A program made the translations under genes and the position numbers. Positions 33,323-41,882 of a stretch of DNA of 49,154 bases are shown in pieces (position 1 is the first letter of the stretch; each line of letters opens with the position of its first letter). This DNA comes from an uncultured Clostridia bacterium (GTDB taxonomy: Bacteria > Bacillota > Clostridia > Oscillospirales > Acutalibacteraceae). The notes under the pieces were generated by a model. It was not told the DNA's origin. It saw only the letters and a list, made by a program, of their open reading frames with translations, and did not search any database. Location of the stretch: assembly GCA_904397895.1 (NCBI GenBank), contig CAJFOZ010000050.1:1-49154 (forward strand), read 5' to 3'.

Positions 33323-34642
33323 TTGCCGGTTGTGATTTATGATATTGAAGCAGGCAGTCTGGCTTCTAGATCCGGCATTGTACCGGGCGAAACGCTCCTG
33401 GCCATCAACGGCCGGGAAGTCAATGACGTTCTGGACTACCGGTTTTTGATTGTGGACCGCCATTTGGACCTTTCTCTCATCCGGCCGGATGGTGAAGAAC
33501 ATCACGTCACCCTGCGCAAAAGTGAATACGATGATCCCGGCCTTTTGTTTGAAACCTATCTGATGGATAAACAGCGCACCTGTCGCAATAAGTGCGTCTT
33601 TTGTTTCATTGATCAATTGCCTAAGGGCATGCGCGAGAGCCTTTATTTTAAAGACGACGACGCACGCCTTTCTTTTTTGTTCGGCAATTACATCACCTTG
33701 ACCAATCTCTCCGACCGGGAGGTACAGCGCATCATCGACATGCACATCAGCCCCATTAATATCTCCGTACACACCACCGATCCTGAACTGCGATGCCGCA
33801 TGATGGGCAACCGCTTTGCCGGGGAATCCCTCCGGCATCTTTGGCATCTGGCCGAAGCTGGAACGCATATCAATTGCCAGATGGTGCTGTGTCCCGGCCT
33901 CAACGACGGTCCCCAATTGGATCGAACGCTATCCGACCTCACGCCCCTTTACCCTGCCGTCCAAAGCATCGCCGCCGTCCCTGTGGGGCTGACAGACTAC
34001 CGCGATGGCCTCTATCCCCTCGCCGGTTATACGCCGGAGGGCGCTGCCGCCGTCATCGACCAGATCAATGCTTTTGGCGACCGGTGTGTGGAGCAGTTTG
34101 GCAGCCGGGTGTGTTACGCTGCCGATGAATTCTACCTCAAGGCCGGACGCCCTCTCCCCCCTCCCAGCTTTTACGAGGACTTTTGCCAGCTGGAAAACGG
34201 CGTAGGCACCATCACTTTGCTGAAGGATCAATTTATGGATGCACTCCACTATGAGGACTTTCATTTGGATCATCCCCGGGAAGTGACCATTGCCACCGGC
34301 GTCTCAGTAGCGCCTACCATCCAGTCCCTCATTGACGAGGCGGTGAAAAAGTGGCATAATTTAACTGTCCATGTGGTGCCCATCGTCAACTACTTTTTCG
34401 GGACTTCCATTAACGTATCCGGCCTTGTCACTGGTACCGATTTAAAGAAGCAGCTGAAAGACAAGAGGCTTGGCAGTGAAGTTATTATCCCCTCCTCCAT
34501 GCTGCGGTTTGAAGGGGACTTGTTCTTGGACGATGTATCGGTTGCGGAGCTGTCGGAATATTTAGGTGTTCCTATTGTCCCTGTCTCGGTGGACGATGGT
34601 CAAAATTTATTGGATGCCATTTTGGGCATCGGATCAAACTAA
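33323..34642 (+). CDS. DUF512 radical SAM protein with N-terminal PDZ-like domain
   Basis: A ~439-residue protein of the DUF512 family, regularly encoded upstream of der in Firmicutes and cyanobacteria and of unknown function. The N-terminal ~70 residues look like a PDZ domain (AGSLASRSGIVPGETLLAING). Next is a radical SAM Fe-S motif TCRNKCVFCFIDQLP (Cys-x3-Cys-x2-Cys), then the DUF512 region with NYFFGTSINVSGLVTG. The frame extends back to 33263, but that part overlaps the rpmF terminator; TTG at 33323 has AGGAGG 7 bases upstream. der starts 76 bases downstream. Confidence 0.9.
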   Translation: MPVVIYDIEAGSLASRSGIVPGETLLAINGREVNDVLDYRFLIVDRHLDLSLIRPDGEEHHVTLRKSEYDDPGLLFETYLMDKQRTCRNKCVFCFIDQLPKGMRESLYFKDDDARLSFLFGNYITLTNLSDREVQRIIDMHISPINISVHTTDPELRCRMMGNRFAGESLRHLWHLAEAGTHINCQMVLCPGLNDGPQLDRTLSDLTPLYPAVQSIAAVPVGLTDYRDGLYPLAGYTPEGAAAVIDQINAFGDRCVEQFGSRVCYAADEFYLKAGRPLPPPSFYEDFCQLENGVGTITLLKDQFMDALHYEDFHLDHPREVTIATGVSVAPTIQSLIDEAVKKWHNLTVHVVPIVNYFFGTSINVSGLVTGTDLKKQLKDKRLGSEVIIPSSMLRFEGDLFLDDVSVAELSEYLGVPIVPVSVDDGQNLLDAILGIGSN

Positions 34643-34718
34643 GAAAAACAATGTGCAGCGCTTCCTTCCGGAATGGGAAGGGGCGCTGATCAATTTGAAA
34701 AATCGGGAGGTGATGGGT

Positions 34719-36044
34719 TTGAGCAAACCCGTCGTAGCCATTGTGGGACGTCCCAACGTGGGCAAATCCACCTTATTTAATAAGCTGACCGGGTCCCGCC
34801 TCTCCATTGTGGAGGATACTCCCGGCGTCACCAGGGACCGTATTTACGCCGACTGTGAATGGTGCGGCCGCCGGTTTATGTTGGTGGACACCGGCGGCAT
34901 CGAGCCGCGGAGCGACGACATCCTCCTTTCCCAAATGAGGCAACAGGCCCAGCTGGCCATTGAACAGGCCGATGTCATTATCCTTGTGACCGACCTACGT
35001 TCCGGCGTAGTGGCCAATGATCTGGACGTTGCCGTCATGCTGCAAAAAAGCGGCAAACCTTTGGTTTTGTGCGTCAATAAAAGCGATTCTCTAGGGGATC
35101 CCCCTGCGGAATTTTACGAATTTTATAATTTGGGATTGGGGGACCCTATCCAAGTATCTGCCGTCCACGGCCACGGCACTGGCGACCTTTTGGATGCTGT
35201 CCTGGAGCATCTTCCTCCGGAAACCGAGGAGATCCAAGAGGACGACGTCATCCGGGTGGCCATCATCGGTAAACCTAACGTGGGCAAATCCTCCCTGGTC
35301 AACCGCATCGCCGGAGAGCAACGGGTCATTGTATCCAACATCGCCGGCACCACCCGGGATGCTGTGGATACTGAGATCCAAAACGAACACGGCAAATTTG
35401 TTCTCATCGACACCGCCGGTATCCGTCGCAAAAGCCGTGTGGACGATCCCATTGAGAAATACAGCGTCCTGCGGGCCAAGCTGGCTATCGAACGGGCGCA
35501 GGTGTGCGTCATCATGATCGACGCCTGCGAGGGATTCACCGAACAGGATTCCAAAGTAGCGGGCCTTGCCCACGAAGCAGGAAAAGCCTCCATCATCGTG
35601 GTCAACAAATGGGACGCTGTGGAAAAGGACGACAAGACCATGGCCTCCTACCGCAAAAAGCTGATGGAGGATTTTTCCTTTATGTCCTATGCCCCCATCC
35701 TGTTTATCTCAGCCAAGACCGGACAGCGTGTGGATCGGCTGTTTGAGCTCATCAAATTTGTAGATAGCCAAAACGCCCTGCGCATCTCCACCGGCATGCT
35801 CAACGACGTCTTAGCCGACGCCACCGCCCGCGTCCAGCCCCCCACCGACAAGGGAAAACGACTGAAGATTTACTATATGACCCAGCCGTCCACCCGTCCG
35901 CCTACTTTTGTGTGCTTTGTCAACCGGGCGGAGCTCTTCCACTTCTCCTACCAGCGATACCTGGAAAACCGTATCCGGGATGTATTCGGCCTAGAGGGTA
36001 CTCCTATGCGGTTTATCATCCGGGAACGAGGGGACAAAAAGTAA
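34719..36044 (+). CDS. der: Ribosome biogenesis GTPase Der
   Basis: Der (EngA) has two tandem GTPase domains and a KH-like C-terminal domain and is needed for 50S assembly. The 441-residue protein shows GRPNVGKS at 10-17, DTPGVTRDR, DTGG in the first domain, GKPNVGKS at about 184-191, GTTRDAVDT, DTAGIRRK and NKWD in the second, and the KH-like region KGKRLKIYYMTQPSTRPPTF. ATG at 34713 is only 2 bases from GGAGGTG; TTG at 34719 is 8 bases from GGAGG and gives MSKPVVAIVG, the usual start. Confidence 0.97.
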   Translation: MSKPVVAIVGRPNVGKSTLFNKLTGSRLSIVEDTPGVTRDRIYADCEWCGRRFMLVDTGGIEPRSDDILLSQMRQQAQLAIEQADVIILVTDLRSGVVANDLDVAVMLQKSGKPLVLCVNKSDSLGDPPAEFYEFYNLGLGDPIQVSAVHGHGTGDLLDAVLEHLPPETEEIQEDDVIRVAIIGKPNVGKSSLVNRIAGEQRVIVSNIAGTTRDAVDTEIQNEHGKFVLIDTAGIRRKSRVDDPIEKYSVLRAKLAIERAQVCVIMIDACEGFTEQDSKVAGLAHEAGKASIIVVNKWDAVEKDDKTMASYRKKLMEDFSFMSYAPILFISAKTGQRVDRLFELIKFVDSQNALRISTGMLNDVLADATARVQPPTDKGKRLKIYYMTQPSTRPPTFVCFVNRAELFHFSYQRYLENRIRDVFGLEGTPMRFIIRERGDKK

Positions 36045-36128
36045 TCCCTTTTTTGGGAGGAAGTACAAGACTGCGCTGCGGTATTCTTTTTGACATTCTC
36101 TATTACAAATCATCAGGAGGGCTTTGTT

Positions 36129-36845
36129 ATGGAGGGACTTCTCTCGTTTCTCACGGAAAACGGATTGGCTATTTTATTGACGGCTGCGGTAGCCTATCTT
36201 TTGGGCAGTCTCAGCTTTGCCTTTATCATTGTGCGGCTCAAGACCGGTAAGGACATCCGCACCATGGGTTCAGGCAATGCCGGCACCACCAACGTTCTGC
36301 GCAACGCCGGCAAACTCCCTGCCCTGCTGACCTTGGTAGGCGATGCTGGAAAAGCCGTACTGGCCGTATTTGCAGGACGCTGGATCTTTACCGCTTTGGG
36401 AAGCGCTTCATCCTCGGATGTATCCCTCCTTATTTTTGGCGGATACATCGCCGGCGTCTTTTGCCTTTTGGGGCATCTCTTCCCCCTTTATTTCGGATTC
36501 AAAGGCGGAAAAGGGGTTGCCACCACTGCCGGAATGCTACTGGTCATCGACTGGCGCGTTTTGGTCTTTGGCCTTAGTATTTTCATCATCGTGGTTTTGA
36601 TCACCCGCATCGTCTCGCTTTCCTCCATCATTGCGGGATGTTCCTTCCCGGTGGCCTCCTTTGTATTCTCCTATTTCTTCGACTACCGGGCGGGACTTTA
36701 TCCACTGGACACTGTCATTGTATCGACGGTGATGTCGGTGCTCATCGCCGCCATCATGGTGTATATGCACAAGGAGAACATGAAACGCCTTCGCAATCAT
36801 ACTGAAAAACGCATCTCATTTAGCGGCAGAAAGGAGAATGCCTAA
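36129..36845 (+). CDS. plsY: Glycerol-3-phosphate acyltransferase PlsY
   Basis: PlsY transfers the acyl group from acyl-phosphate (made by PlsX) to glycerol 3-phosphate, making lysophosphatidic acid at the membrane. The 238-residue protein has about seven hydrophobic segments and the three conserved loops: GSGNAGTTNVLR, the FKGGKGVATTAG glycine-rich motif, and HKENMKRLRN near the C-terminus. AGGAGG lies 8 bases before the ATG at 36129. Its stop overlaps the gpsA start by one base (TAATG), so the supply of glycerol 3-phosphate and its acylation are co-expressed. Confidence 0.97.
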   Translation: MEGLLSFLTENGLAILLTAAVAYLLGSLSFAFIIVRLKTGKDIRTMGSGNAGTTNVLRNAGKLPALLTLVGDAGKAVLAVFAGRWIFTALGSASSSDVSLLIFGGYIAGVFCLLGHLFPLYFGFKGGKGVATTAGMLLVIDWRVLVFGLSIFIIVVLITRIVSLSSIIAGCSFPVASFVFSYFFDYRAGLYPLDTVIVSTVMSVLIAAIMVYMHKENMKRLRNHTEKRISFSGRKENA

Positions 36846-37852
36846 TGGCTCGCATTGCTGTGTTGGGTTCGGGAAGCTGGGGCACTGCCATCGCTGTGAT
36901 GGCAGACCGGCACGGGCATCAGGTCAGTTTGTGGTCGGTTTTCCCCGAGGAAGTGGATTGCCTCCGCCGCGACCGGGAACATAAAAAATTGTTGCCTGGC
37001 GTCATGATCCCCGATTCTGTCCACATCACCAATGATATCCGTGCAGCTGCCGGCGCCGACTTAGTGATTTTAGCGGTGCCCTCCTTCGCAGTGCGCAGTA
37101 CGGCGTCCATGCTGCGGGACGTCTTACCGGAAGGCGCTGTGGTGGCAAATCTCGCCAAAGGGTTTGAACAGGATGGAACCAAACGTTTAAGCCAGGTCAT
37201 CGCGGAAGAATTGCCCAGCGTTCGAGTGGTGGTCATCTCCGGCCCTTCCCATGCGGAGGAGGTATCCCGCGGCATCCCTACCACCGTGGTGTCGGCTTCC
37301 CTCGATCAGGAGGCCGCTACACGGGTGCAGGATCTTCTAATGAATCCCGATTTCCGCGTATACGTCAATCCAGATATCGTGGGTGTTGAATTGGGTGGGG
37401 CGCTCAAGAACATCGTAGCTCTGGCCGCCGGTATCTGCGACGGTATGGGCCTAGGGGACAACACCAAGGCCGCCCTCATGACCCGCGGCCTCACGGAAAT
37501 CGCCCGGTTAGGGGTTAAGATGGGCGCCCAACAGGAGACCTTTGCCGGGCTCAGCGGCATTGGGGATTTGATCGTCACCTGCACCAGTATGCACAGCCGC
37601 AACCGCCGGGCCGGCATCCTCATGGGGCAAGGCGTCCCCACCAAAGAAGCGGTAGGACGGTTGAGCACGGTGGAAGGATATCACGCCACCTATTCGGCCA
37701 GGCTCTTATCGGAAAAATATCACGTGGTAATGCCCATCACAGAGGAATGCTATCAGGTGCTTTTCAACGACAAGGATCCTAAAAAGGCTTTGACAGACTT
37801 GATGGTTCGTCCGAAATGTTCCGAAACCGAACACACATGGCTGGACAAATAA
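36845..37852 (+). CDS. gpsA: Glycerol-3-phosphate dehydrogenase [NAD(P)+]
   Basis: GpsA reduces dihydroxyacetone phosphate to glycerol 3-phosphate for phospholipids. The 335-residue protein has the N-terminal nucleotide-binding LGSGSWGTAIAV, ISGPSHAEEV, the catalytic lysine region GGALKNIVALAAGI, and GLGDNTKAALMTRG and GLSGIGDLIVTC. It ends at a strong bidirectional terminator. The der-plsY-gpsA order is conserved in Firmicutes. Confidence 0.98.
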   Translation: MARIAVLGSGSWGTAIAVMADRHGHQVSLWSVFPEEVDCLRRDREHKKLLPGVMIPDSVHITNDIRAAAGADLVILAVPSFAVRSTASMLRDVLPEGAVVANLAKGFEQDGTKRLSQVIAEELPSVRVVVISGPSHAEEVSRGIPTTVVSASLDQEAATRVQDLLMNPDFRVYVNPDIVGVELGGALKNIVALAAGICDGMGLGDNTKAALMTRGLTEIARLGVKMGAQQETFAGLSGIGDLIVTCTSMHSRNRRAGILMGQGVPTKEAVGRLSTVEGYHATYSARLLSEKYHVVMPITEECYQVLFNDKDPKKALTDLMVRPKCSETEHTWLDK

Positions 37853-37870
37853 AATCTCCGCAATCAAAGA

Positions 37871-37919
37871 AAAAAACCGTTGGGAACCTTCTGTGGAATT
37901 AGGTTCCCAACGGTTTTTT
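37871..37919. terminator. Bidirectional terminator between gpsA and rpmB
   Basis: A perfect 19-bp inverted repeat (arms 37871-37889 and 37901-37919; core AACCGTTGGGAACCT) with A and T runs at the ends so that either strand makes a terminator. It serves gpsA and the convergent rpmB. Confidence 0.93.
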
Positions 37920-37988
37920 AGAGGGATACAAAAGAAAAAGAGACCGCTTTCAAAGCAGCCTCTTTCAAACCGATCATTGGACTTTGCA

Positions 37989-38177
37989 TTACACCGCACG
38001 GGTAACTTTACCCGAACGCAAGCAACGGGTGCAGGCGTAAATTCTCTTGGGGGACCCATTTACGATTGCTTTCACGCGCTTTACATTGGGTTTCCAAGTT
38101 CTGTTCGAGCGCCTATGGGAGTGGGAAACCTTAATACCGAAGGTTACCTCTTTGCCACAGATGTCACACTTTGCCAT
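37989..38177 (-). CDS. rpmB: 50S ribosomal protein L28
   Basis: A 62-residue protein starting MAKCDICGKEVTFG with SHSHRRSNRTWKPN and a second Cys pair CTRC, the zinc-binding (C+) form of L28. The frame opens 3 codons earlier at 38186, but AGGAGGTG lies 6 bases before the ATG at 38177. It has its own promoter (38222-38250) and shares the gpsA terminator. Confidence 0.98.
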   Translation of the reverse strand: MAKCDICGKEVTFGIKVSHSHRRSNRTWKPNVKRVKAIVNGSPKRIYACTRCLRSGKVTRAV

Positions 38178-38221
38178 GATCTGCACCTCCTTTGGAAACT
38201 ACCTTAAAGTTCAACATTGCT

Positions 38222-38250
38222 ATGATATCAGATTTGCGCCATAAAAGCAA
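38222..38250 (-). promoter_or_regulatory. Promoter of rpmB
   Basis: Minus-strand TTGCTT (38245-38250) and TATCAT (38222-38227), 17 bases apart, about 45 bases before the rpmB start. Confidence 0.65.
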
Positions 38251-38396
38251 GTGTTTTTCAGTAATCTGCGCCACATTTTGCCGATTTTTCTTTGCACTCA
38301 TGGGATTTGTCCGGGAGAAATGCCATTTTTTCACGGACATTGCATCCTTTTTCCGCATAGAATGGAGGGAAATCTTGTAACCTGTGGTGATCCGAT

Positions 38397-39041
38397 ATGT
38401 TTGGTATGGTGCTACTGGCCGTGTGCCTCAGCCTGGATGCCTTTGCCGTCTCCATGGCTTACGGGCTGCGGGCCACGAGAATCCCTCTTTCCTCCCGCCT
38501 TGTAATATGCGCCTGTTCCATGGCCTACTTCGGTGTGGCCTTCGCCTTTGGAAATTGGATTCAGAATATCCTTCCCCCTGGGGCTTCCTCCATCATCGGC
38601 ACGATCCTAATGGGAGGCGTATGCCTTTGGATGCTGTTCCAGTCCTTTTTCAGCCGCCCTTCCAAAGAAAAACCTCAGAGCCTGGATCCCAAAACATTGG
38701 TCCATTTTCGCATCAAATCCCTTGGCATCTCGGTGGAGATTATTAAAAATCCCATGCTGTGCGATGTCGATGGCTCCAAAACCATCAGCCCTCTGGAAGC
38801 CCTTCTGCTTGGCACAGCGTTATCAGTGGATTCGGTCAGTGTCGGGATCGGCTATGCGCTTCTAGGCGTGGAAGGGCTGTGGGGTACTCTCTGGGTGGGG
38901 CTCTTCCAATTTGCCTTCACCTGGATCGGCAATGCTTTGGGCCTTAAAATGGGGCTGCGTTTCCCCCACTCCGACAAACTCCAGGTGATATCCGCCTTAG
39001 TCATCTTGGCCCTGCTGATCTATCGCATCGTGGCCGGATAA
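38397..39041 (+). CDS. ytaF: Sporulation membrane protein YtaF-like
   Basis: A 214-residue membrane protein with two repeated halves, each starting with a similar segment (AVCLSLDAFAVSMAYGLR near 8-25 and GTALSVDSVSVGIGYALLG near 140-158). This is the MntP/YtaF fold; the longer central hydrophilic stretch and the SLDA/SVDS motifs fit YtaF, induced during Bacillus sporulation with unknown transport function. MntP (a Mn2+ exporter) is the alternative. Its presence hints that the organism may form spores. The ribosome-binding site (GGTG) is modest. Confidence 0.82.
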   Translation: MFGMVLLAVCLSLDAFAVSMAYGLRATRIPLSSRLVICACSMAYFGVAFAFGNWIQNILPPGASSIIGTILMGGVCLWMLFQSFFSRPSKEKPQSLDPKTLVHFRIKSLGISVEIIKNPMLCDVDGSKTISPLEALLLGTALSVDSVSVGIGYALLGVEGLWGTLWVGLFQFAFTWIGNALGLKMGLRFPHSDKLQVISALVILALLIYRIVAG

Positions 39042-39113
39042 ACTGGGGATGCTTTGCAACAGCAGTACTAAATCAGTGCCCGTCCGAATAGTATGATTCG
39101 GGAGGGCGGTCTC

Positions 39114-41795
39114 ATGAAAATGACAAAAAGCATTGATGTACATAATGGACTCTCCGCTTCGCAAGTGGAACAGTCCCGAAGCAAGTACGGCTCCAATCAA
39201 TTGACACGCACAAAGAAAAACAGCTTTTTCAAACAGTACCTTAGCAACTTCGGCGACCCTATCATTAAGATCCTATTGATTGCCCTGGCTGTCAATCTGC
39301 TGTTTATGTTCGATCACTTCGATTGGTTTGAAACGGCTGGCGTCGCAGTGGCTATCTTTTTAGCTACCTTTGTATCCACCTTATCGGAACACGGCAGTGA
39401 ATCGGCCTTTGAAAAGCTCCAACAGGAGGCGTCCAGCATCCAATGCCGCGTAAAGCGGGCAGGCGGTGTGCGCAAAGTGCCCCTGGGCGAAGTGGTGGTC
39501 GGGGATCTTGTGCTGTTGGGCTCCGGCGAACGTGTGCCGGCCGACGGTATCCTGCTGTCGGGTGAACTCAGTGTGGATCAATCCTCTCTTAACGGGGAAT
39601 CCAAAGAGGCTCACAAATCCCCTTCCGACGGTCATTTTGCCTCCAAAGGCCGCGATTTTATGCAGCAAAACCGTCTGTTCCGGGGCAGTGTGGTATGCTC
39701 CGGCGAAGGCGTGCTTTTGGTACAACAGGTGGGCGTCAAGACCTTCTACGGCAGTATGGCCATGGAGGTTCAAGAGGACACCCGCGAAAGCCCCCTTAAA
39801 TTCAAATTGCGATTGCTGGCCAAAACCATCAGCCGGTTCGGATATGTGGCAGCCGCCATTGTGGCCTTTGCCTTCCTTTTTAACTGTATCGTACTGGACA
39901 ACGGATTTGATCCCGCCCGTATTTCGGCTTACTGTCATAATTTCCCGGTTCTGATCTCCCAAATCATCCAGGCCGTCACCCTGGCCATCACAGTAGTGGT
40001 GGTGGCGGTTCCGGAGGGGCTGCCCATGATGATTACAGTGGTGCTGTCCTCCAACATGAAACGCATGCTGAAAGATCACGTCTTGGTGCGGAAATTGGTG
40101 GGTATCGAGACCTCCGGCAGCCTCAATATCCTTTTCACCGACAAGACTGGGACCTTGACCCAAGGAAAACTCCAGGTGAAAACCTTCATCACCGGTCAAA
40201 ATGAAGAATTCTCCAGCGCCCGGCAACTTCGCAAACAGAAGGCACTCTGGGAGCTGGTGGAAATGAGCTGCTTATTCAATACCAGTTCCACTGTAGGCCA
40301 AGAGGGACGTCGCCGGGCAGCCATCGGAGGCAATGCCACCGATCGCGCTCTCTTGGAATATGTCGTTCCCCATTTAGGGACCACCCGCACTGTGACACGG
40401 GAGGAATTTATCCCCTTCAACAGCAAAGATAAATTCTCAGCCTGCCGTGTTTCGGGCAAACAGAATTTGTGGCTTGTCAAAGGGGCGTTTGAAAAAGTTC
40501 TCCCCGCATGCACCTCCTGTTACGACGCCAATGGACACCGCCAAGCCTTCCGGATGTCATCCGATTTGCAGCGCACCATCCGGGAGATGAGCGGCAGCGC
40601 CATCCGTATTTTGGCTTTGGCCGTCAGCGATACGCCTATCCATGCCGGGCAGTCCTTCTCCAACTTAACCCTCTTGGGATTGGTTGGCATCCGGGATGAG
40701 CTCAAGAGCGAGGCACGTACCTCCATCCAACAGATCACCGGCGCCGGGATCCAGGTGGTCATGATGACCGGCGACAGCCGCGAAACCGCTACTGCCATCG
40801 CCTTGGAAGCCGGTTTGCTCCGTCCAGGACAGACCGACGCCGTCCTCGACAGCCACGAGCTAAGCAAGATGACCGATGAACAGATCCGTCATTGCCTCCC
40901 CCGTCTGCGTGTAGTAGCGCGGGCCGTCCCGTCCGATAAAAGCCGTCTGGTGCGGGCCGCCCAGGAACTGGGGTTGGTGGCCGGCATGACCGGCGACGGC
41001 GTCAACGATGCCCCCGCCCTTAAGAAGGCCGACGTAGGCTTCGCCATGGGCAGCGGTACCGAGGTGGCAAAAGAGGCAAGCGACATCGTCATTTTGGACG
41101 ACAACCTTTCCTCTATCGCCAAGGCCATCCTCTATGGGCGGACCATCTTTAAGAGCATCCGCAAGTTTATCATCTTCCAGCTGACGGTCAATTTGTGTGC
41201 CGTATGCGTGTCAGTCATCGGCCCCTTTATCGGCATCGATACGCCGGTGACCGTCATCCAGATGCTGTGGATCAACATCATCATGGACACTCTGGCCGGC
41301 CTTGCCTTTGCCGGAGAAGCTCCTTTGGAAGAATATCTTCACGAGCCTCCCAAACGAAGGGATGAGCCCATCATCAACCGGTATATGTACAGCCAGATCC
41401 TCTTCACCGGACTGTATACCGTTCTCTTGTGCCTGACCTTCTTAAAGGCGCCCTTCTTCCGGGAAACCTTCCATTATGAATCCCAGCCCGTCTTCTTCCT
41501 GACAGCGTTCTTTGGCCTCTTTATCTTCGCCGGCATCTTCAACAGTTTTAACGCCCGTACTCCTCGTCTTCATCTTCTCTCCCATATCACGCAAAACAAG
41601 GCCTTCCTGTTGATTATGGCCATGGCGGCAGGCGTTCAACTGCTTTTGATCTACTACGGCGGCACTTTGTTCCGCACCGTCCCCCTCACCCTACAGGGAC
41701 TAAAATGGGTCATTCTTCTGGCTGCCACTGTTATCCCGATTGACTTGATCCGAAAGCTGATTTTACGTTTCAATCACCGCAAGGGAAATATTTAG
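39114..41795 (+). CDS. Calcium-translocating P-type ATPase, PMCA-like
   Basis: An 893-residue P2-type ATPase that should export Ca2+ across the membrane. Features in order: N-terminal cytoplasmic domain (GLSASQVEQSRSKYGSN), the actuator loop (VPADGILLSGELSVDQSSLNGES), the M4 ion site VVAVPEGLPM, the phosphorylation site DKTGT with Asp343, the nucleotide-binding domain (LVKGAFEKVL), the hinge MTGDGVNDAPALKKADVGFAMG near 622-645, and the M6 site MLWINIIMDTLAGLAFAGE, whose Asn and Asp match PMCA-type pumps with a single Ca2+ site. GGGAGG lies 8 bases before the ATG at 39114. Confidence 0.93.
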   Translation: MKMTKSIDVHNGLSASQVEQSRSKYGSNQLTRTKKNSFFKQYLSNFGDPIIKILLIALAVNLLFMFDHFDWFETAGVAVAIFLATFVSTLSEHGSESAFEKLQQEASSIQCRVKRAGGVRKVPLGEVVVGDLVLLGSGERVPADGILLSGELSVDQSSLNGESKEAHKSPSDGHFASKGRDFMQQNRLFRGSVVCSGEGVLLVQQVGVKTFYGSMAMEVQEDTRESPLKFKLRLLAKTISRFGYVAAAIVAFAFLFNCIVLDNGFDPARISAYCHNFPVLISQIIQAVTLAITVVVVAVPEGLPMMITVVLSSNMKRMLKDHVLVRKLVGIETSGSLNILFTDKTGTLTQGKLQVKTFITGQNEEFSSARQLRKQKALWELVEMSCLFNTSSTVGQEGRRRAAIGGNATDRALLEYVVPHLGTTRTVTREEFIPFNSKDKFSACRVSGKQNLWLVKGAFEKVLPACTSCYDANGHRQAFRMSSDLQRTIREMSGSAIRILALAVSDTPIHAGQSFSNLTLLGLVGIRDELKSEARTSIQQITGAGIQVVMMTGDSRETATAIALEAGLLRPGQTDAVLDSHELSKMTDEQIRHCLPRLRVVARAVPSDKSRLVRAAQELGLVAGMTGDGVNDAPALKKADVGFAMGSGTEVAKEASDIVILDDNLSSIAKAILYGRTIFKSIRKFIIFQLTVNLCAVCVSVIGPFIGIDTPVTVIQMLWINIIMDTLAGLAFAGEAPLEEYLHEPPKRRDEPIINRYMYSQILFTGLYTVLLCLTFLKAPFFRETFHYESQPVFFLTAFFGLFIFAGIFNSFNARTPRLHLLSHITQNKAFLLIMAMAAGVQLLLIYYGGTLFRTVPLTLQGLKWVILLAATVIPIDLIRKLILRFNHRKGNI

Positions 41796-41856
41796 CCAAT
41801 TTCAGGAAAATCGAATATTTGTTTAAAAATATGTTCCATTTTCCGTTTCACTGTGT

Positions 41857-41862
41857 TATACT
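41857..41862 (+). promoter_or_regulatory. Possible -10 box for the radical SAM/DUF4130 pair
   Basis: TATACT lies 20 bases before the start codon of the radical SAM gene. The matching -35 (TTCCAT, 17 bases away) is poor, so this is tentative. The leader would be very short. Confidence 0.35.
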
Positions 41863-41882
41863 CTAACTGCGAGGTGGAAAAC

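Noticed and set aside
38251-38396. Small plus-strand frames between rpmB and ytaF
   Set aside because: They overlap ytaF or the rpmB promoter in other frames and have no family resemblance.
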